Shown here piece after piece: positions 27,409 through 37,369 of a DNA stretch of 64,000 nucleotides (within the stretch, counting starts at the first letter, position 1; each line of letters opens with the position of its first letter). The stretch lies in assembly GCF_018343525.1 (NCBI RefSeq), contig NZ_JAGYPH010000002.1, forward strand, positions 372,001 to 436,000, given 5' to 3'. Source of the DNA: Lederbergia citrea (GTDB lineage Bacteria > Bacillota > Bacilli > Bacillales > Bacillaceae_C). The position numbers and the translations under genes were made by a program. The notes under the pieces are model-generated. The model saw only the letters and a program-made list of their open reading frames with translations, searched no databases and was not told the DNA's origin.

Positions 27409-29013
27409 CTATGTTGTTTGTTGTAATGGAATATCGAATAATACAATCCCAGTTTGAGATTCTAATTCTTGTTTTAACAAAACTTCAAATTCCTCAAGTG
27501 TTTGAGGTCTTACACCCTTGACTCCGAAACTTTCCGCCAATAAAGCAAAATCTGGGTTACCAAATTTCACCCCAAAGCTTTTATAGAATTTCTTGTTCAT
27601 CATTTGTCTCTCTAACTCCAAAACATGGTTATTGAGTACGATGATGATCAAAGAAAGACCTAAACGTGTGGCTGTTTCAATCTCAGAAAAGGTCATTAAG
27701 GCACCACCATCTCCACTTATACAAATGACCGGATTATTTGGACGAGCTAATTTTGCACCTATTGCTCCAGGAATCGCAATACCCATCGATGCGAAGCCAT
27801 TTGAAATAACCAATCCACCAGGCTGTTTAGGCTGGTACGTACGCGCTATTGAAATTTTATGGGCGCCTACATCGGAAATGATAATCGTTTTATCGGAAGA
27901 TAACTTTTCGATTACTTGCAAAATATGCTCAGTCGTTAAAGGTAAATGGGCCGTGTCTTTCTCGTCTTGAAAAATATGATGCGATTGCTCAATTCTATTT
28001 TTCAAATTACCTGAAGGAAGCCAATGTTTTGAAGGTAGATCAAGTGTGTTGAGTGTTTGTAATGTTATTTTAAGAATACCGACCAACTCCGCTTGAACTG
28101 GATAATATTCATCCATTTCAGCTGGAATTGCATTTATATGCAAAACTGGTACTTTTGCTCTGTTCCAATCCTTTGGCAATTTTTCTATAAAATCAAAACC
28201 AATGACGATCAAAAGATCTGCTTCTTCAATTCCAGATAAGACGAAATCGTTCTCCCCGAACCCGAACGTATAAAAGTTTTGTGGATGATGTTTCGGCAAA
28301 ATTCCTTTTGCCATGAATGAATGGGTGACGGGAGCACCCAATTTCTCAACGAAATCTAGAAGTTCCTTAGATGCTGTATCCCTTATTACGCCATCGCCGA
28401 CAATCACGAATGGTTTCGTACTTTGTTTAATCACATCAGCAGCAGTTTGAATAGAACGATCATCCGGTATTCTTGTTGGAATTGGAATCACTGGCAATAC
28501 TCGGGGTGGTACATCCTCTACTGCCAAGTTTTCCGGCAATTCAATGAGGACGGGCCCAGGCCTTTCTGTGTTTGCTATCCTAAAAGATTTTCGGATCATT
28601 TCAGGGATTGTTTTAGGGTCTTTAATCTGCGATGCCCATTTTGTTGCGGGCTCCATCATTTTAACTACATCAATTAGCTGATGTGATTGCTTATGCTGTC
28701 TTTCAAATCCAGCCTGGCCTGTGATAGCGAGCAATGGGGAGTGGTCGAGAAGGGCACTGGCAATCCCAGTTAATAAATTGGTCGCACCAGGTCCTAGTGT
28801 AGCTGTACAAACCCCAGTTTTATTTGCTAACTTTCCATATACATTTGCCATAAAAGCGGCACCTTGTTCATGCCTGACAGGGACAAATTGAATTTGTTCT
28901 GAACGAGAAATGGATTCAACAAGGTCAAGCGTTTCTTTGCCGACAATACCGAAAATGTATTCCACGCCTTCATTTTCCAAACATTGAATGAGTACATCTG
29001 TAGCTTTCATCAT
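27409..29013 (-). CDS. Acetolactate synthase-like thiamine pyrophosphate enzyme
   Basis: 534 residues with the three-domain ThDP architecture. The N-terminal pyrimidine-binding domain has the catalytic glutamate in RHEQGAAFMANVYGK and TLGPGATNLLTGIASALLDHSPLLAITGQ. A middle FAD-like domain follows. The C-terminal pyrophosphate domain has GDGGALMTFSEIETATRLGLSLIIIVLNN. It is close to catabolic acetolactate synthase AlsS and to other pyruvate-condensing enzymes. No alsD, small subunit or ilv genes are adjacent, so the physiological role is open. GGAGGG precedes two ATGs (29013, 29010); the second has better spacing. Confidence 0.85.
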   Translation of the reverse strand: MMKATDVLIQCLENEGVEYIFGIVGKETLDLVESISRSEQIQFVPVRHEQGAAFMANVYGKLANKTGVCTATLGPGATNLLTGIASALLDHSPLLAITGQAGFERQHKQSHQLIDVVKMMEPATKWASQIKDPKTIPEMIRKSFRIANTERPGPVLIELPENLAVEDVPPRVLPVIPIPTRIPDDRSIQTAADVIKQSTKPFVIVGDGVIRDTASKELLDFVEKLGAPVTHSFMAKGILPKHHPQNFYTFGFGENDFVLSGIEEADLLIVIGFDFIEKLPKDWNRAKVPVLHINAIPAEMDEYYPVQAELVGILKITLQTLNTLDLPSKHWLPSGNLKNRIEQSHHIFQDEKDTAHLPLTTEHILQVIEKLSSDKTIIISDVGAHKISIARTYQPKQPGGLVISNGFASMGIAIPGAIGAKLARPNNPVICISGDGGALMTFSEIETATRLGLSLIIIVLNNHVLELERQMMNKKFYKSFGVKFGNPDFALLAESFGVKGVRPQTLEEFEVLLKQELESQTGIVLFDIPLQQTT

Positions 29014-29087
29014 ATCCCTCCAAAAAAACACCAAATATGTGTAATAGTGTTAGCTTAGGATGGGAGATTTATGAAATTCATATTTTT

Positions 29088-29130
29088 AAAATAAAAACAA
29101 TGCTAACTTCAGGGAAACAGCCAGCATCCT
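29088..29130 (-). terminator. Probable terminator after the ATPase pseudogene
   Basis: On the minus strand, ATGCT and AGCAT close a bulged hairpin followed by TTGTTTTTATTTT. Confidence 0.5.
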
Positions 29131-29134
29131 GAAA

Positions 29135-29901
29135 TTACTCTTGGTTAAACAAATGATGAAGCAGCCGATCCTTATCATCAAAAAACTGTTTCATTAGTAA
29201 GTAGTGGTTCGTATCCTCAAGAGCAGATTCGCGAATTCCTTCATTTGAAAACTCATAAATAATAGAATTGGGATAAGCCATGAGGACGGGTGAATGGGTA
29301 GCGATAATAAATTGGGATTGTTCATCTACCAGTTCATGAATTCTCGACAACATAGATAATTGCCGTAATGGAGACAAGGCTGCTTCTGGTTCGTCCATAA
29401 TATATAGTCCATTACCTCGAAATCGGTTTAAAAAGGCAGCGAAAAAGGATTCACCATGCGACTGCTCATGTAAGGAAACCCCACCGAAATGATCGATGAC
29501 CCGAGGGTTGCCTGGCTCTTTGTCCAATTCTTCAATATGCGTAGCTACATTATAGTAAGTCTCTGCACGCAGAAAGAATCCGTCTTTCGGCTTTTCGATC
29601 CTTTGATTAAACGTAAGTGTTCCTCAAGCTCCGAATGTGAATCATGTGTAGAAAAATTAAAATTAAAAGTACCACCTTCTGGATTAAAACCGGCAGCTAT
29701 TGCAATTGCCTCAAGCAGAGTTGATTTCCCCATTCCATTTTCTCCAATCAAATAAGTTACCTGAGGATGAAAATGAAGTTCATCGAGCGCCTTAATAACA
29801 GGCAAGTGGAACGGATATTTAGAGGAAGAGGGGATATGCTTGCGAAGCAGATTAACGCTTCTGATGTATTGGTTTGATTTTGAAAGCATCATTATCATCA
29901 C
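29135..29901 (-). pseudogene. AAA-type (ABC-like) ATPase gene broken by a frameshift
   Basis: The N-terminal piece (from about 29901) has Walker A in GENGMGKSTLLEAIAIAAG. The C-terminal piece (to 29135) has GESFFAAF, Walker B in GLYIMDEPEAALSP and an IIATHSPVL switch. The two lie in different frames. After a shift in the TTTT run at 29592-29595, the frame that leads into the second piece reads KPKDGFFLRAETYYNVATHIEELDKEP, which joins them in one 250-residue ATPase of the predicted-ATPase (COG3910-like) group. It is either a recent pseudogene or a one-base sequencing error in a homopolymer. The family role is unknown. Confidence 0.75.
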
Positions 29902-30114
29902 TCCGATTATTCATACTCATATTAGTCTAGCTTATATTACGAATAACATCATTTGTGAATATTTTCGTATTTGCGTCATTCGTCATATTTCCCCGGAAAT
30001 AGACGGCTATTTTCTAGCCTTTTCTACAATCCACCGATCCTGATACTTTTTGTTCTCTTATCTAAAAATCCCGATACATTAGAAGGAAGAAGTCTGTAGA
30101 GGGAGTGATCAATT

Positions 30115-31044
30115 TTGAGATATCAACAAGGGCGAGCATTAATAAAAGGCGATAAAATTGGCCTGACAGCACCTGCAGGGCCAGTAAAAAGTGAACAGCT
30201 GCAACAAGCCATCTTCGCTGTTGAGGAGCTAGGATTTAAAGTTGAAGTAGGCATGACCTGCCACGAGGAGTATGGCGGGTATTTAGCAGGGCCTCCCGCT
30301 CATAGAGCACGTGAACTTAATTGGATGTTTGCCAATCCGGAAATCAAGGCGATTTTTTGCCTGAGAGGGGGATACGGCAGTCCACAGCTGCTTCATCTGC
30401 TTGATTATGAGTTAATTGCGAGAAATCCAAAGATGTTTGTCGGATATAGTGATATTACCGCACTCCACATTGCTTTTCAGCAAAAAAGCAACCTTGCAAC
30501 CATTCACGGTCCGATGCCGGCATCCGACTTAATTTTAGCGGATGATTTTACAAAAACCTCCTTATTAAAAGTATTAATGGGTGATCAGCCATTGGGATTA
30601 ATCAACAATCCAAATAACGAAGAAATTCATTCCCTTATACCTGGTTTTGCAACCGGGGTTTTAACTGGAGGAAATTTAAGTCTTGTGACAAGCTTACTTG
30701 GAACACCATTCCAAATTGATACGAAAGGCAAGCTTCTCTTTTTAGAGGAAATAGGAGAAGAACCATACAAAATAGACCGAATGCTTACACAGCTTGCCTT
30801 AGCTGGAAAACTAGCGGATGCAGAAGGTATTGTGTTGGGAACGTGGACCGATTGTGAATCGGAAAAATATGAGGATGGCTTTCAAGTAGAAGATCTATTT
30901 GATAAAATCATCGCTCCATTTGGAAAACCGACTATATTTAATGTAAGAGCGGGACATTGTAAACCTGCATTAACGTTGCCATTTGGTGTGCTTGCCTCAA
31001 TATACACAGAGGAAAAGCGGTCGGTCATTGATCTCAAAATATAG
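30115..31044 (+). CDS. LD-carboxypeptidase of the S66 (LdcA/MccF/YkfA) family
   Basis: 309 residues. The nucleophile is serine 112 in VGYSDITAL; the catalytic glutamate lies in [18 protein letters not shown] and the histidine in [15 protein letters not shown], in the order of S66 peptidases. The substrate-binding GGYGSPQLL is also present. Members cut L,D bonds in murein tetrapeptides (recycling) or microcin-type amides. No signal peptide is seen, so it acts in the cytoplasm. A TTG start is supported by GAGGGAGTG. It is a single gene, but its role may tie in with the murein-recovery cluster at 43-55 kb. Confidence 0.88.
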   Translation: MRYQQGRALIKGDKIGLTAPAGPVKSEQLQQAIFAVEELGFKVEVGMTCHEEYGGYLAGPPAHRARELNWMFANPEIKAIFCLRGGYGSPQLLHLLDYELIARNPKMFVGYSDITALHIAFQQKSNLATIHGPMPASDLILADDFTKTSLLKVLMGDQPLGLINNPNNEEIHSLIPGFATGVLTGGNLSLVTSLLGTPFQIDTKGKLLFLEEIGEEPYKIDRMLTQLALAGKLADAEGIVLGTWTDCESEKYEDGFQVEDLFDKIIAPFGKPTIFNVRAGHCKPALTLPFGVLASIYTEEKRSVIDLKI

Positions 31045-31055
31045 GAAATTAGCCC

Positions 31056-31082
31056 TAAACAACTTTAATAATCTTCCGATAA
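31056..31082 (+). promoter_or_regulatory. SigD-type promoter of the first chemoreceptor gene
   Basis: TAAA (31056-31059), 15 bases, then TCCGATAA (31075-31082). This is one base from the flagellar sigma D consensus TAAA-N15-GCCGATAA. Confidence 0.75.
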
Positions 31083-31120
31083 TACAGATAGTTGCTACAG
31101 AAAATGATGGGGGAGAAAAG

Positions 31121-32797
31121 ATGAGGAGTTTAAAGGGGAAAATATTGAGCGGGTTTTTAGTTGTGATGGGCTTAGTACTAATTATGGGCGGGGCCAATTA
31201 TTTTTTCACAACCATTACTAATAAACAAACAGCTAAGGTGATTGACGAAGAGTTGCCGCTACTTTTACTTGCTGAAGAAATCAACTTAAATATTGCCGAG
31301 CGTACATCTTTGGCAAGTATTTATCTTTTATTCGGCCAAACACCTTATTTCAAGTCATTTGAAACCGCTTCCGAAGAAAGTGAGAAGTTAGAAGAAGAGT
31401 TATTAGCGCTTTCTCCATCCGAGGCAACAAATGAATTACTGTTAAAGCTTCATACATGGGAAGAAATGATGGATACCCAAGTTTTTGCTGTTTTTAACGA
31501 AGATCGGGATTTAGCAAGAGATCACTTTAGAAATACAGTTGAGCCAATGGGTCATCTAGTCAAGGAAGCATTCAATGAGTTATCAGAGGATCAAGTGAAA
31601 AATATAACAACCAATGGAAAACAAGTGATTAAGGGTGGAGCAAGAAACACCTTATTCGGTGCGAGTATCGGACTTGTAATCATTGTTTTAGGGTTAGCCA
31701 TCGCCTTTTACATGGCAAATTCACTTTCGAGACCGATTATTAGAGTAGCGAATCGAATGAAATTGATTGCCGATGGAGACTTAACACATAAGGATCTGAA
31801 AACTAGATCAAAAGATGAAGTCGGAGTTTTAATTGGAGCCGTGAATGATATGAATCGGCAAATTCGGTCAATGACGATGGAGATTGGGAACGTGTCAAAT
31901 ATAGTTATGCGACGTAGTGAAGAATTAAGTCATTCAGCTATAGAGGTAAATTCGGGCAGCCAGCAAGTAGCATCTACGATGGAAGAGTTAGCGATTGCCT
32001 CGGATACACAAGCTCAATCATCATCCGAATTAGTTGATTCCATGGGAGCATTATCCGAAAATATTCATAACGCGAATGAGTATGGGCAAAAGGCTAATCA
32101 AGTAACACATGAGGTTATTGAGCTGACGGAAAAAGGGAATGCAGCCATGACTGAATCAATTTCAAAAATGAGATTGATCGATGAAAACGTCAGAGGAGCT
32201 GTGAAAAAAGTCCAAAGACTAGATGGCCACTCGAAAGAAATTTCACAGCTAGTAAAGGTGATATCTGATATTGCTAGTCAAACGAACCTGCTAGCATTGA
32301 ATGCTGCGATTGAGGCGGCTCGGGCTGGCGAACACGGCAAAGGTTTTGCGGTCGTAGCTGGAGAAGTAAAGAAACTTGCTGAACAAGTAGCAAGCTCTGT
32401 TTCTAGTATTACAAGTATTGTTTCAACAATTCAACAGGAAACAGGTGACGTCGTCAACTCTTTGAACGAGAGCTTTGAACAAGTGGAAATGGGTACACAG
32501 CAAATTATGTCAACAGGTACGACGTTTGAAATGATTACTCAGTCTATCCAACAAGTGGTAGAACAGATTCAAACCATTTCTATAGACCTTGATAACATCG
32601 CTAGCAGTACGATCGTGATGAACTCTTCCATTTCCAATATCGCTTCGATTTCTGAAGAGGCATCTGCAGGTATCGAAGAAACTGCTGCGTCTGCAGAACA
32701 AACAACGAGCTCCATGCAGGAAATCGCAGCGAATGCGGAATCACTTTCAAGCGTAGCGGTAAATTTGGACAAGTTAATCCGCCAATTCAAAGTGTAA
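31121..32797 (+). CDS. Methyl-accepting chemotaxis protein, first of a tandem pair
   Basis: 558 residues. TM1 (about 7-29) is followed by an extracellular four-helix-bundle sensor (about 30-185) and TM2 (about 187-210). A HAMP domain starts at [13 protein letters not shown]. The signalling domain tip is [42 protein letters not shown], and a C-terminal methylation helix follows. The ligand is unknown. The start is set by GGGGGAG before MRSLKGK. It has its own SigD promoter and is followed by a paralogue with very similar TM2, HAMP and signalling sequences. Confidence 0.92.
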   Translation: MRSLKGKILSGFLVVMGLVLIMGGANYFFTTITNKQTAKVIDEELPLLLLAEEINLNIAERTSLASIYLLFGQTPYFKSFETASEESEKLEEELLALSPSEATNELLLKLHTWEEMMDTQVFAVFNEDRDLARDHFRNTVEPMGHLVKEAFNELSEDQVKNITTNGKQVIKGGARNTLFGASIGLVIIVLGLAIAFYMANSLSRPIIRVANRMKLIADGDLTHKDLKTRSKDEVGVLIGAVNDMNRQIRSMTMEIGNVSNIVMRRSEELSHSAIEVNSGSQQVASTMEELAIASDTQAQSSSELVDSMGALSENIHNANEYGQKANQVTHEVIELTEKGNAAMTESISKMRLIDENVRGAVKKVQRLDGHSKEISQLVKVISDIASQTNLLALNAAIEAARAGEHGKGFAVVAGEVKKLAEQVASSVSSITSIVSTIQQETGDVVNSLNESFEQVEMGTQQIMSTGTTFEMITQSIQQVVEQIQTISIDLDNIASSTIVMNSSISNIASISEEASAGIEETAASAEQTTSSMQEIAANAESLSSVAVNLDKLIRQFKV

Positions 32798-32822
32798 TGA
32801 AAAAAATGCTAAGAGAAAAAAT

Positions 32823-32862
32823 CAAGGTATTTCCCCAATATTGGGAGAAATGCCTTTTTAAA
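32823..32862 (+). terminator. Terminator between the two chemoreceptor genes
   Basis: An AAGG-ATTTC-CCC arm pairs with GGG-GAAAT-CCTT, with a few mismatches, followed by five Ts. Confidence 0.6.
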
Positions 32863-32894
32863 ATTTTAAAAAGCATAAAATAGGAGTTAAGTCC

Positions 32895-32921
32895 TGAAGA
32901 TTTAGATTTATCTGCCGATAA
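32895..32921 (+). promoter_or_regulatory. SigD-type promoter of the second chemoreceptor gene
   Basis: TGAA (32895-32898), 15 bases, then a perfect GCCGATAA (32914-32921). It matches the flagellar sigma D pattern with one mismatch in the -35. Confidence 0.8.
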
Positions 32922-32981
32922 TATAATTGAACTATGGAAAAAATACATACAAACAACGTGAAAATAGATGGAGGAGAAAAC

Positions 32982-34661
32982 ATGAGGAGTTTAAAGGGGA
33001 AAATTTTAAGTGGATTTTTAATTGTCATTGGCCTAGTGCTGATTATGGGCGGAGCCAATTTCCTTTTTACTACAATCACTAATAATCAAACAGCCAAGGT
33101 TATGGATGAAGAATTACCTGTGCTTCTGCTTGCTGAAAAACTAAATCAAAATATAACTGAGCGGACTTCGCTAGCCCGAGGTTATCTTCTATATGGACAA
33201 AAAGCGTATTTTAGCACATTTGAAGCCGCAACAGAAGAAAGCCGGCAATTAGAGAAAGAATTATTAGCCCTTGCTCCTACTAAAGAAAATAAAGAAGCGA
33301 TAGAAAAGTTACGTAACTGGGAAGAGCAAATGGAAAACCGAGTTTTTTCTGTTTATAACAATGCTAATAGAGACTTAGCAAGAAACAACTTTAGGAGTGT
33401 AATTGAGCCAATTGGTCAGCATGTACAAGCTACTTTTAATACAATATCAGATAAACAAGTGGTCAACATTACATCCAATGGGAAAAGTGTAATCGAAGGT
33501 GGCTATAGAAATACAATTATTAGCGCCGGTATTAGTCTTGTTATCATTGTTTTGGGGCTAGCCATCGCTTTTTACATGGCGAATTCACTTTCAAGACCGA
33601 TTATTAGAGTAGCCAATCGAATGAAATTGATTGCGGATGGTGACCTGACACATGAGGATCTAAAAACTAGATCGAAAGACGAAGTCGGAGTATTAATTGG
33701 AGCCGTGAATGATATGAATCGGCAAATTCGGTCAATGGCGATGGAGATTGGGAATGTATCAGAAACAGTCATGCGCCGCAGCGAAGAATTAACCCATTCG
33801 GCTATGGAAGTAAACTCAGGCAGCCAACAAGTAGCTTCCACGATGGAAGAGCTTGCTATCGCTTCGGAAACGCAGGTACAGTCCTCATCGGAATTGGTAG
33901 AATCGATGGGTTCATTAACTGAAAATATTGATAATGCAAACGAATATGGACAAAAAGCCAATCAAGTAACACGTGAAGTTCTGAAGCTAACAGACAATGG
34001 AAATGAAGCGATGAATGCATCCATCCTGAATATGAAAATGATTGATGAAAATGTGAGGGAAGCAGTCGTGAAGGTCCAGAGGCTTGATGGACATTCAAAA
34101 GACATCTCACAGCTAATTAAGGTCATTTCGGATATCGCAGAACAAACGAATTTATTGGCATTAAATGCAGCGATTGAGGCTGCCCGTGCCGGGGAACACG
34201 GGAAAGGTTTTGCAGTTGTCGCTGGAGAAGTGAAGAAGCTCGCTGAACAGGTCGCACGCTCCGTATCCAATATAACGGGAATCGTGGCAACCATTCAAAA
34301 AGAAACTAGTACGGTAGTTCAATCGATGCGAGAAAGCTTTGAACAGGTTGAACGTGGAACTGAGCAAATAAAATCTACCGGAAGTGCTTTTGAAAGCATT
34401 ACTTATTTCATCCAGCAAGTGGTGGAACAGATCCAGAACATTTCAACCGATTTAGACGACATTGCTAGCAGTACGAAGGTGATGAACTCTTCCATTTCGA
34501 ACATCGCTTCTATTTCAGAGGAGTCATCCGCCGGGATCGAAGAAACGGCGGCTTCTGCTGAACAGACGACGAGTTCAATGGAAGAAATTGTAGCAAATGC
34601 AGAGTCATTATCCACTGTTGCAGTCGATTTGGACAGGTTAATCAGGCAGTTTAAAGTTTAA
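32982..34661 (+). CDS. Methyl-accepting chemotaxis protein, second of a tandem pair
   Basis: 559 residues with the same layout as its neighbour: TM1, four-helix-bundle sensor, TM2, HAMP and signalling domain. The N-terminal [13 protein letters not shown], the TM2-HAMP stretch ([18 protein letters not shown]) and the signalling tip are nearly identical to the first receptor. The sensor helices (about residues 50-185) differ clearly. So it is a duplication with divergence confined to the ligand-binding part. GGAGGAG precedes the ATG. It has a separate SigD promoter and terminator. Confidence 0.92.
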   Translation: MRSLKGKILSGFLIVIGLVLIMGGANFLFTTITNNQTAKVMDEELPVLLLAEKLNQNITERTSLARGYLLYGQKAYFSTFEAATEESRQLEKELLALAPTKENKEAIEKLRNWEEQMENRVFSVYNNANRDLARNNFRSVIEPIGQHVQATFNTISDKQVVNITSNGKSVIEGGYRNTIISAGISLVIIVLGLAIAFYMANSLSRPIIRVANRMKLIADGDLTHEDLKTRSKDEVGVLIGAVNDMNRQIRSMAMEIGNVSETVMRRSEELTHSAMEVNSGSQQVASTMEELAIASETQVQSSSELVESMGSLTENIDNANEYGQKANQVTREVLKLTDNGNEAMNASILNMKMIDENVREAVVKVQRLDGHSKDISQLIKVISDIAEQTNLLALNAAIEAARAGEHGKGFAVVAGEVKKLAEQVARSVSNITGIVATIQKETSTVVQSMRESFEQVERGTEQIKSTGSAFESITYFIQQVVEQIQNISTDLDDIASSTKVMNSSISNIASISEESSAGIEETAASAEQTTSSMEEIVANAESLSTVAVDLDRLIRQFKV

Positions 34662-34667
34662 GCAAAA

Positions 34668-34706
34668 GGAATCCTTCAATGCTTTTGGAGGGTTCCTCTT
34701 TTTTGC
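34668..34706 (+). terminator. Terminator of the second chemoreceptor gene
   Basis: An AGGAA-CCT arm pairs with AGG-TTCCT around a loop near AATGCTTT, followed by TTTTTT. It overlaps the 3' end of the small gene on the other strand. Confidence 0.7.
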
Positions 34707-34816
34707 TCTATTTTACGATGTTCATTCTTGCGCTTGTTGATTAGACTTTTCGCAATCGGATATACAACTGGTGCCGCCTTAATAGCAAAGCGAAGAAGTT
34801 TTGATACTCGTCCCAT
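34676..34816 (-). CDS. Small basic protein of 46 residues
   Basis: The minus strand has an ATG at 34816 after AAAGGA (about eight bases away), then 46 codons to a TGA at 34676-34678. The product begins MGRVSKLLRFAIKAAPVVYP and is rich in lysine and arginine: an amphipathic or membrane-associating helix followed by a charged tail (LINKRKNEHRKIEQKR). I believe similar short proteins exist in other Bacillus genomes, but the function is unknown. The stop lies inside the terminator of the converging chemoreceptor gene. Confidence 0.6.
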   Translation of the reverse strand: MGRVSKLLRFAIKAAPVVYPIAKSLINKRKNEHRKIEQKRGTLQKH

Positions 34817-35046
34817 AATACCCAGTCCTTTCATTGGAATTTATATTTTATTAGCGTTAATATACTTTAATGTACCCCTTTTAGATCGGTAAAAACAAAT
34901 GATATTTGGGTCGTATATAATAAGAAGTAAGGTGAGTGGGTTATTAGAAAAGATACATGGGAATACAATAAGTATCAGACAGGATTTTTTATGTAATTAA
35001 ATTTTTTGACAGCATTAGAATAACTTAGAAAGTGAGGGGAGTCAGA

Positions 35047-36429
35047 TTGAATACCATTTACATTATTCTAAATATAGTCGTTCTACTCGTGCTTATCGCA
35101 TGTTTATACTTTATGCAGAAAAAACATATTTCATTTTCAAAGCGTGTTTTTTCAGCGTTAGGCCTTGGGATTTTATTAGGCTTTCTGATTCATTTGATTT
35201 ACGGAACTGATTCTGAAGTGACGAAAAGATCCATTGAATGGTTCAATATTGTCGGAAGTGGTTATGTATCATTACTGAAAATGATTGTCATGCCGCTTGT
35301 GTTCATTTCAATCGTCTCGGCATTTACAAAGCTGAAAATGACAAATAATCTTGGAAAAATTGGTGGGCTTGTGATAGGGATTTTAATGCTCACAACTGCC
35401 ATCTCTGCTTCGATTGGAATCGTTACTGCGCTTGGTTTTCAGTTGGAAGGCATCCAGCTTGAGCAAGGTGAAGCAGAAATCGCCCGAAATACTCAGCTTG
35501 AACAAACAGTTGGGGATGTAGAAAAGACGATTCCAGAGCAAATTATTAGTCTTTTCCCGCAGAATCCGTTTATGGACCTGACGGGTGCACGTCCAACTTC
35601 GACGATAGCAGTAGTTATTTTTGCTGCGTTTATCGGGATCGCCTATTTGGGCATAAGAAGAAAAGAGCCTGAGCATGCTGATTTTTTCGCGAAAATCATT
35701 GAAACGATTTACACCGTTGTTATGCGAGTAGTAACTTTGATTTTACGCTTAACACCATACGGCGTTCTCGCATTGATGACGAAGGTGACAGCAACAAGTG
35801 ATTATTCAGCGATTGCTAAGCTAGGTAAATTTGTCGTTGCATCTTATGTAGCGTTGATTGCGATGTTCCTTGTTCATTTAATCTTATTGGCGCTCGCAAA
35901 GCAAAATCCGATTACTTATATTAGGAAAACTTTGCCGGCACTAACTTTCGCTTTTACGTCGCGTTCGAGTGCGGGAACTTTACCGCTGAACATTAAAACG
36001 CAGCATAAAGAGCTTGGTGTTTCAGAGGGAATTGCCAACTTTGCCGGTTCATTCGGGCTTTCCATTGGCCAAAATGGATGTGCAGGCGTTTATCCGGCCA
36101 TGCTCGCTGTTATGGTGGCACCTACTGCAGGGATCAATCCACTAAATCCAACTTTTATTGCTACATTAATTGTCATCGTCGCCATTAGCTCATTTGGAGT
36201 AGCTGGCGTTGGGGGCGGAGCAACTTTTGCAGCCTTGCTCGTTTTATCCGCGTTGAATTTACCGATTGCCATCGTTGGGCTACTGATTTCAGTTGAGCCA
36301 TTGATTGATATGGGTCGGACAGCATTGAATGTGAGCGGAAGTATGACTGCAGGTGTGTTGACAGGGAAAATAACAGGAGAACTAAGCGAAGAAGTATACA
36401 ATCAGCCAAAACAAAATATGGAAGTATAA
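35047..36429 (+). CDS. tcyP: L-cystine/dicarboxylate-type sodium symporter, TcyP
   Basis: 460 residues of the DAACS (glutamate transporter fold) family. It shows the re-entrant serine-rich loop TFAFTSRSSAGTLPLNI and the helix-8 region QNGCAGVYPAMLAVMVAP. The second re-entrant loop region is FGVAGVGGGATFAAL. The sequence matches B. subtilis TcyP along its length, including the odd large insert after helix 3 (LEQGEAEIARN). TcyP is a single-component cystine importer. The TTG at 35047 is chosen because it follows GAGGGGAG and gives an N-terminus like that of TcyP (NTIYIILNIVV). In B. subtilis it is CymR-controlled; I could not identify a CymR site here. Confidence 0.9.
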   Translation: MNTIYIILNIVVLLVLIACLYFMQKKHISFSKRVFSALGLGILLGFLIHLIYGTDSEVTKRSIEWFNIVGSGYVSLLKMIVMPLVFISIVSAFTKLKMTNNLGKIGGLVIGILMLTTAISASIGIVTALGFQLEGIQLEQGEAEIARNTQLEQTVGDVEKTIPEQIISLFPQNPFMDLTGARPTSTIAVVIFAAFIGIAYLGIRRKEPEHADFFAKIIETIYTVVMRVVTLILRLTPYGVLALMTKVTATSDYSAIAKLGKFVVASYVALIAMFLVHLILLALAKQNPITYIRKTLPALTFAFTSRSSAGTLPLNIKTQHKELGVSEGIANFAGSFGLSIGQNGCAGVYPAMLAVMVAPTAGINPLNPTFIATLIVIVAISSFGVAGVGGGATFAALLVLSALNLPIAIVGLLISVEPLIDMGRTALNVSGSMTAGVLTGKITGELSEEVYNQPKQNMEV

Positions 36430-36432
36430 GCG

Positions 36433-36475
36433 TAAAAAGGGACTGGAATAAATTAATCCAGCCCTTTTTTATTTT
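36433..36475. terminator. Bidirectional terminator between tcyP and the yihY-like gene
   Basis: AAAAAGGG and CTGGA pair with TCCAG and CCCTTTTTT. The T-run lies on the plus side and the A-run on the minus side. Confidence 0.85.
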
Positions 36476-37262
36476 CCATCCAAGAAGCATTAATTAATCC
36501 TCCTGTCAGTAAGACAGCGGCTGATAAATAAAACCAGATCATTAACACGATGATGCTACCGAGCTGACCGTATAGCTGCGAATAATTCGCAAATGTAACG
36601 TAGTAAGAAAAACCGACAGACACACATTGCCAGCCAACCGTTGCAAAAATAGCTCCAGGTATGGTTGAAAATAACCGCACTTTAGTGCTTGGTACGAATT
36701 TATATAGGAATAGAAAAAACAGAAATAAATAAATGGAGCCGATGATCCACTTAATAATCAACCACCAGTTATAGAAGGATGGTGGCAGTTCAATTTTTGA
36801 TGCGATAAATATCCGACCAATTTCCTCACCAATCGGTACAAGCAAGGAAATCGTTAACGTGACCATTAAGATTACAGTCAAAATTAAATCTTTTCCGAAG
36901 GCAAGAAGAAATCCTTCCTTTCGGACAATCCGATATGCGTCATTCATAGCTCTGACAAGCGATTGCACGGCCATGGACGCTATCCAGAAAGCAGCAAGTA
37001 AGCTTAATGAAGCAAGCCCTGTCCGCTGTTGTCCAATGATGCTGTTTAAATTGCTTTTAATTAAATGATAGCTTCCTTTTGGTGCAAATGGTTCAATCGC
37101 GGCAAGTGCATCATTTGAATGAATCGGTAGAAAGCTAACAATTGAAAAGGCAAACATAAGAAAAGGAAAGACGCAAAGCATAAAATAATAACCCATTTGC
37201 GCTGATTGATCATGGAATCGATCGACGAAAAAGCGTTTGAAAACAGATGAAATAATCTTCAA
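36453..37262 (-). CDS. YihY/UPF0761 (BrkB) family membrane protein
   Basis: About 269 residues with six hydrophobic segments. It carries YihY/RNase-BN-like family features: AQMGYYFMLCVFPFLMF in the first helix, LAAFWIASMAVQSLVRAMNDAYR, and GQLGSIIVLMIWFYLSAAVLLTGGLINA at the end. The old name ribonuclease BN is mistaken; the true function is unknown, with a virulence or transport role proposed. I place the start at TTG 37262, 10 bases after GGAGG; the GTG at 37271 sits too close to that site. Confidence 0.82.
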   Translation of the reverse strand: MKIISSVFKRFFVDRFHDQSAQMGYYFMLCVFPFLMFAFSIVSFLPIHSNDALAAIEPFAPKGSYHLIKSNLNSIIGQQRTGLASLSLLAAFWIASMAVQSLVRAMNDAYRIVRKEGFLLAFGKDLILTVILMVTLTISLLVPIGEEIGRIFIASKIELPPSFYNWWLIIKWIIGSIYLFLFFLFLYKFVPSTKVRLFSTIPGAIFATVGWQCVSVGFSYYVTFANYSQLYGQLGSIIVLMIWFYLSAAVLLTGGLINASWMENKKGLD

Positions 37263-37369
37263 TGAAGCCACCCCTCCACAACCATTATTCCCCTTTTCCT
37301 AGTGAGAACTCCTCATTATTTAGAATTTCAGACATATGCATGCGGTATACCGTTTTTGGAGGCAATGAA

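Noticed and set aside
34980..35046. A T-box or CymR site before tcyP
   Set aside because: The leader is short and AT-rich with no specifier or antiterminator pattern, and I found no convincing CymR motif.
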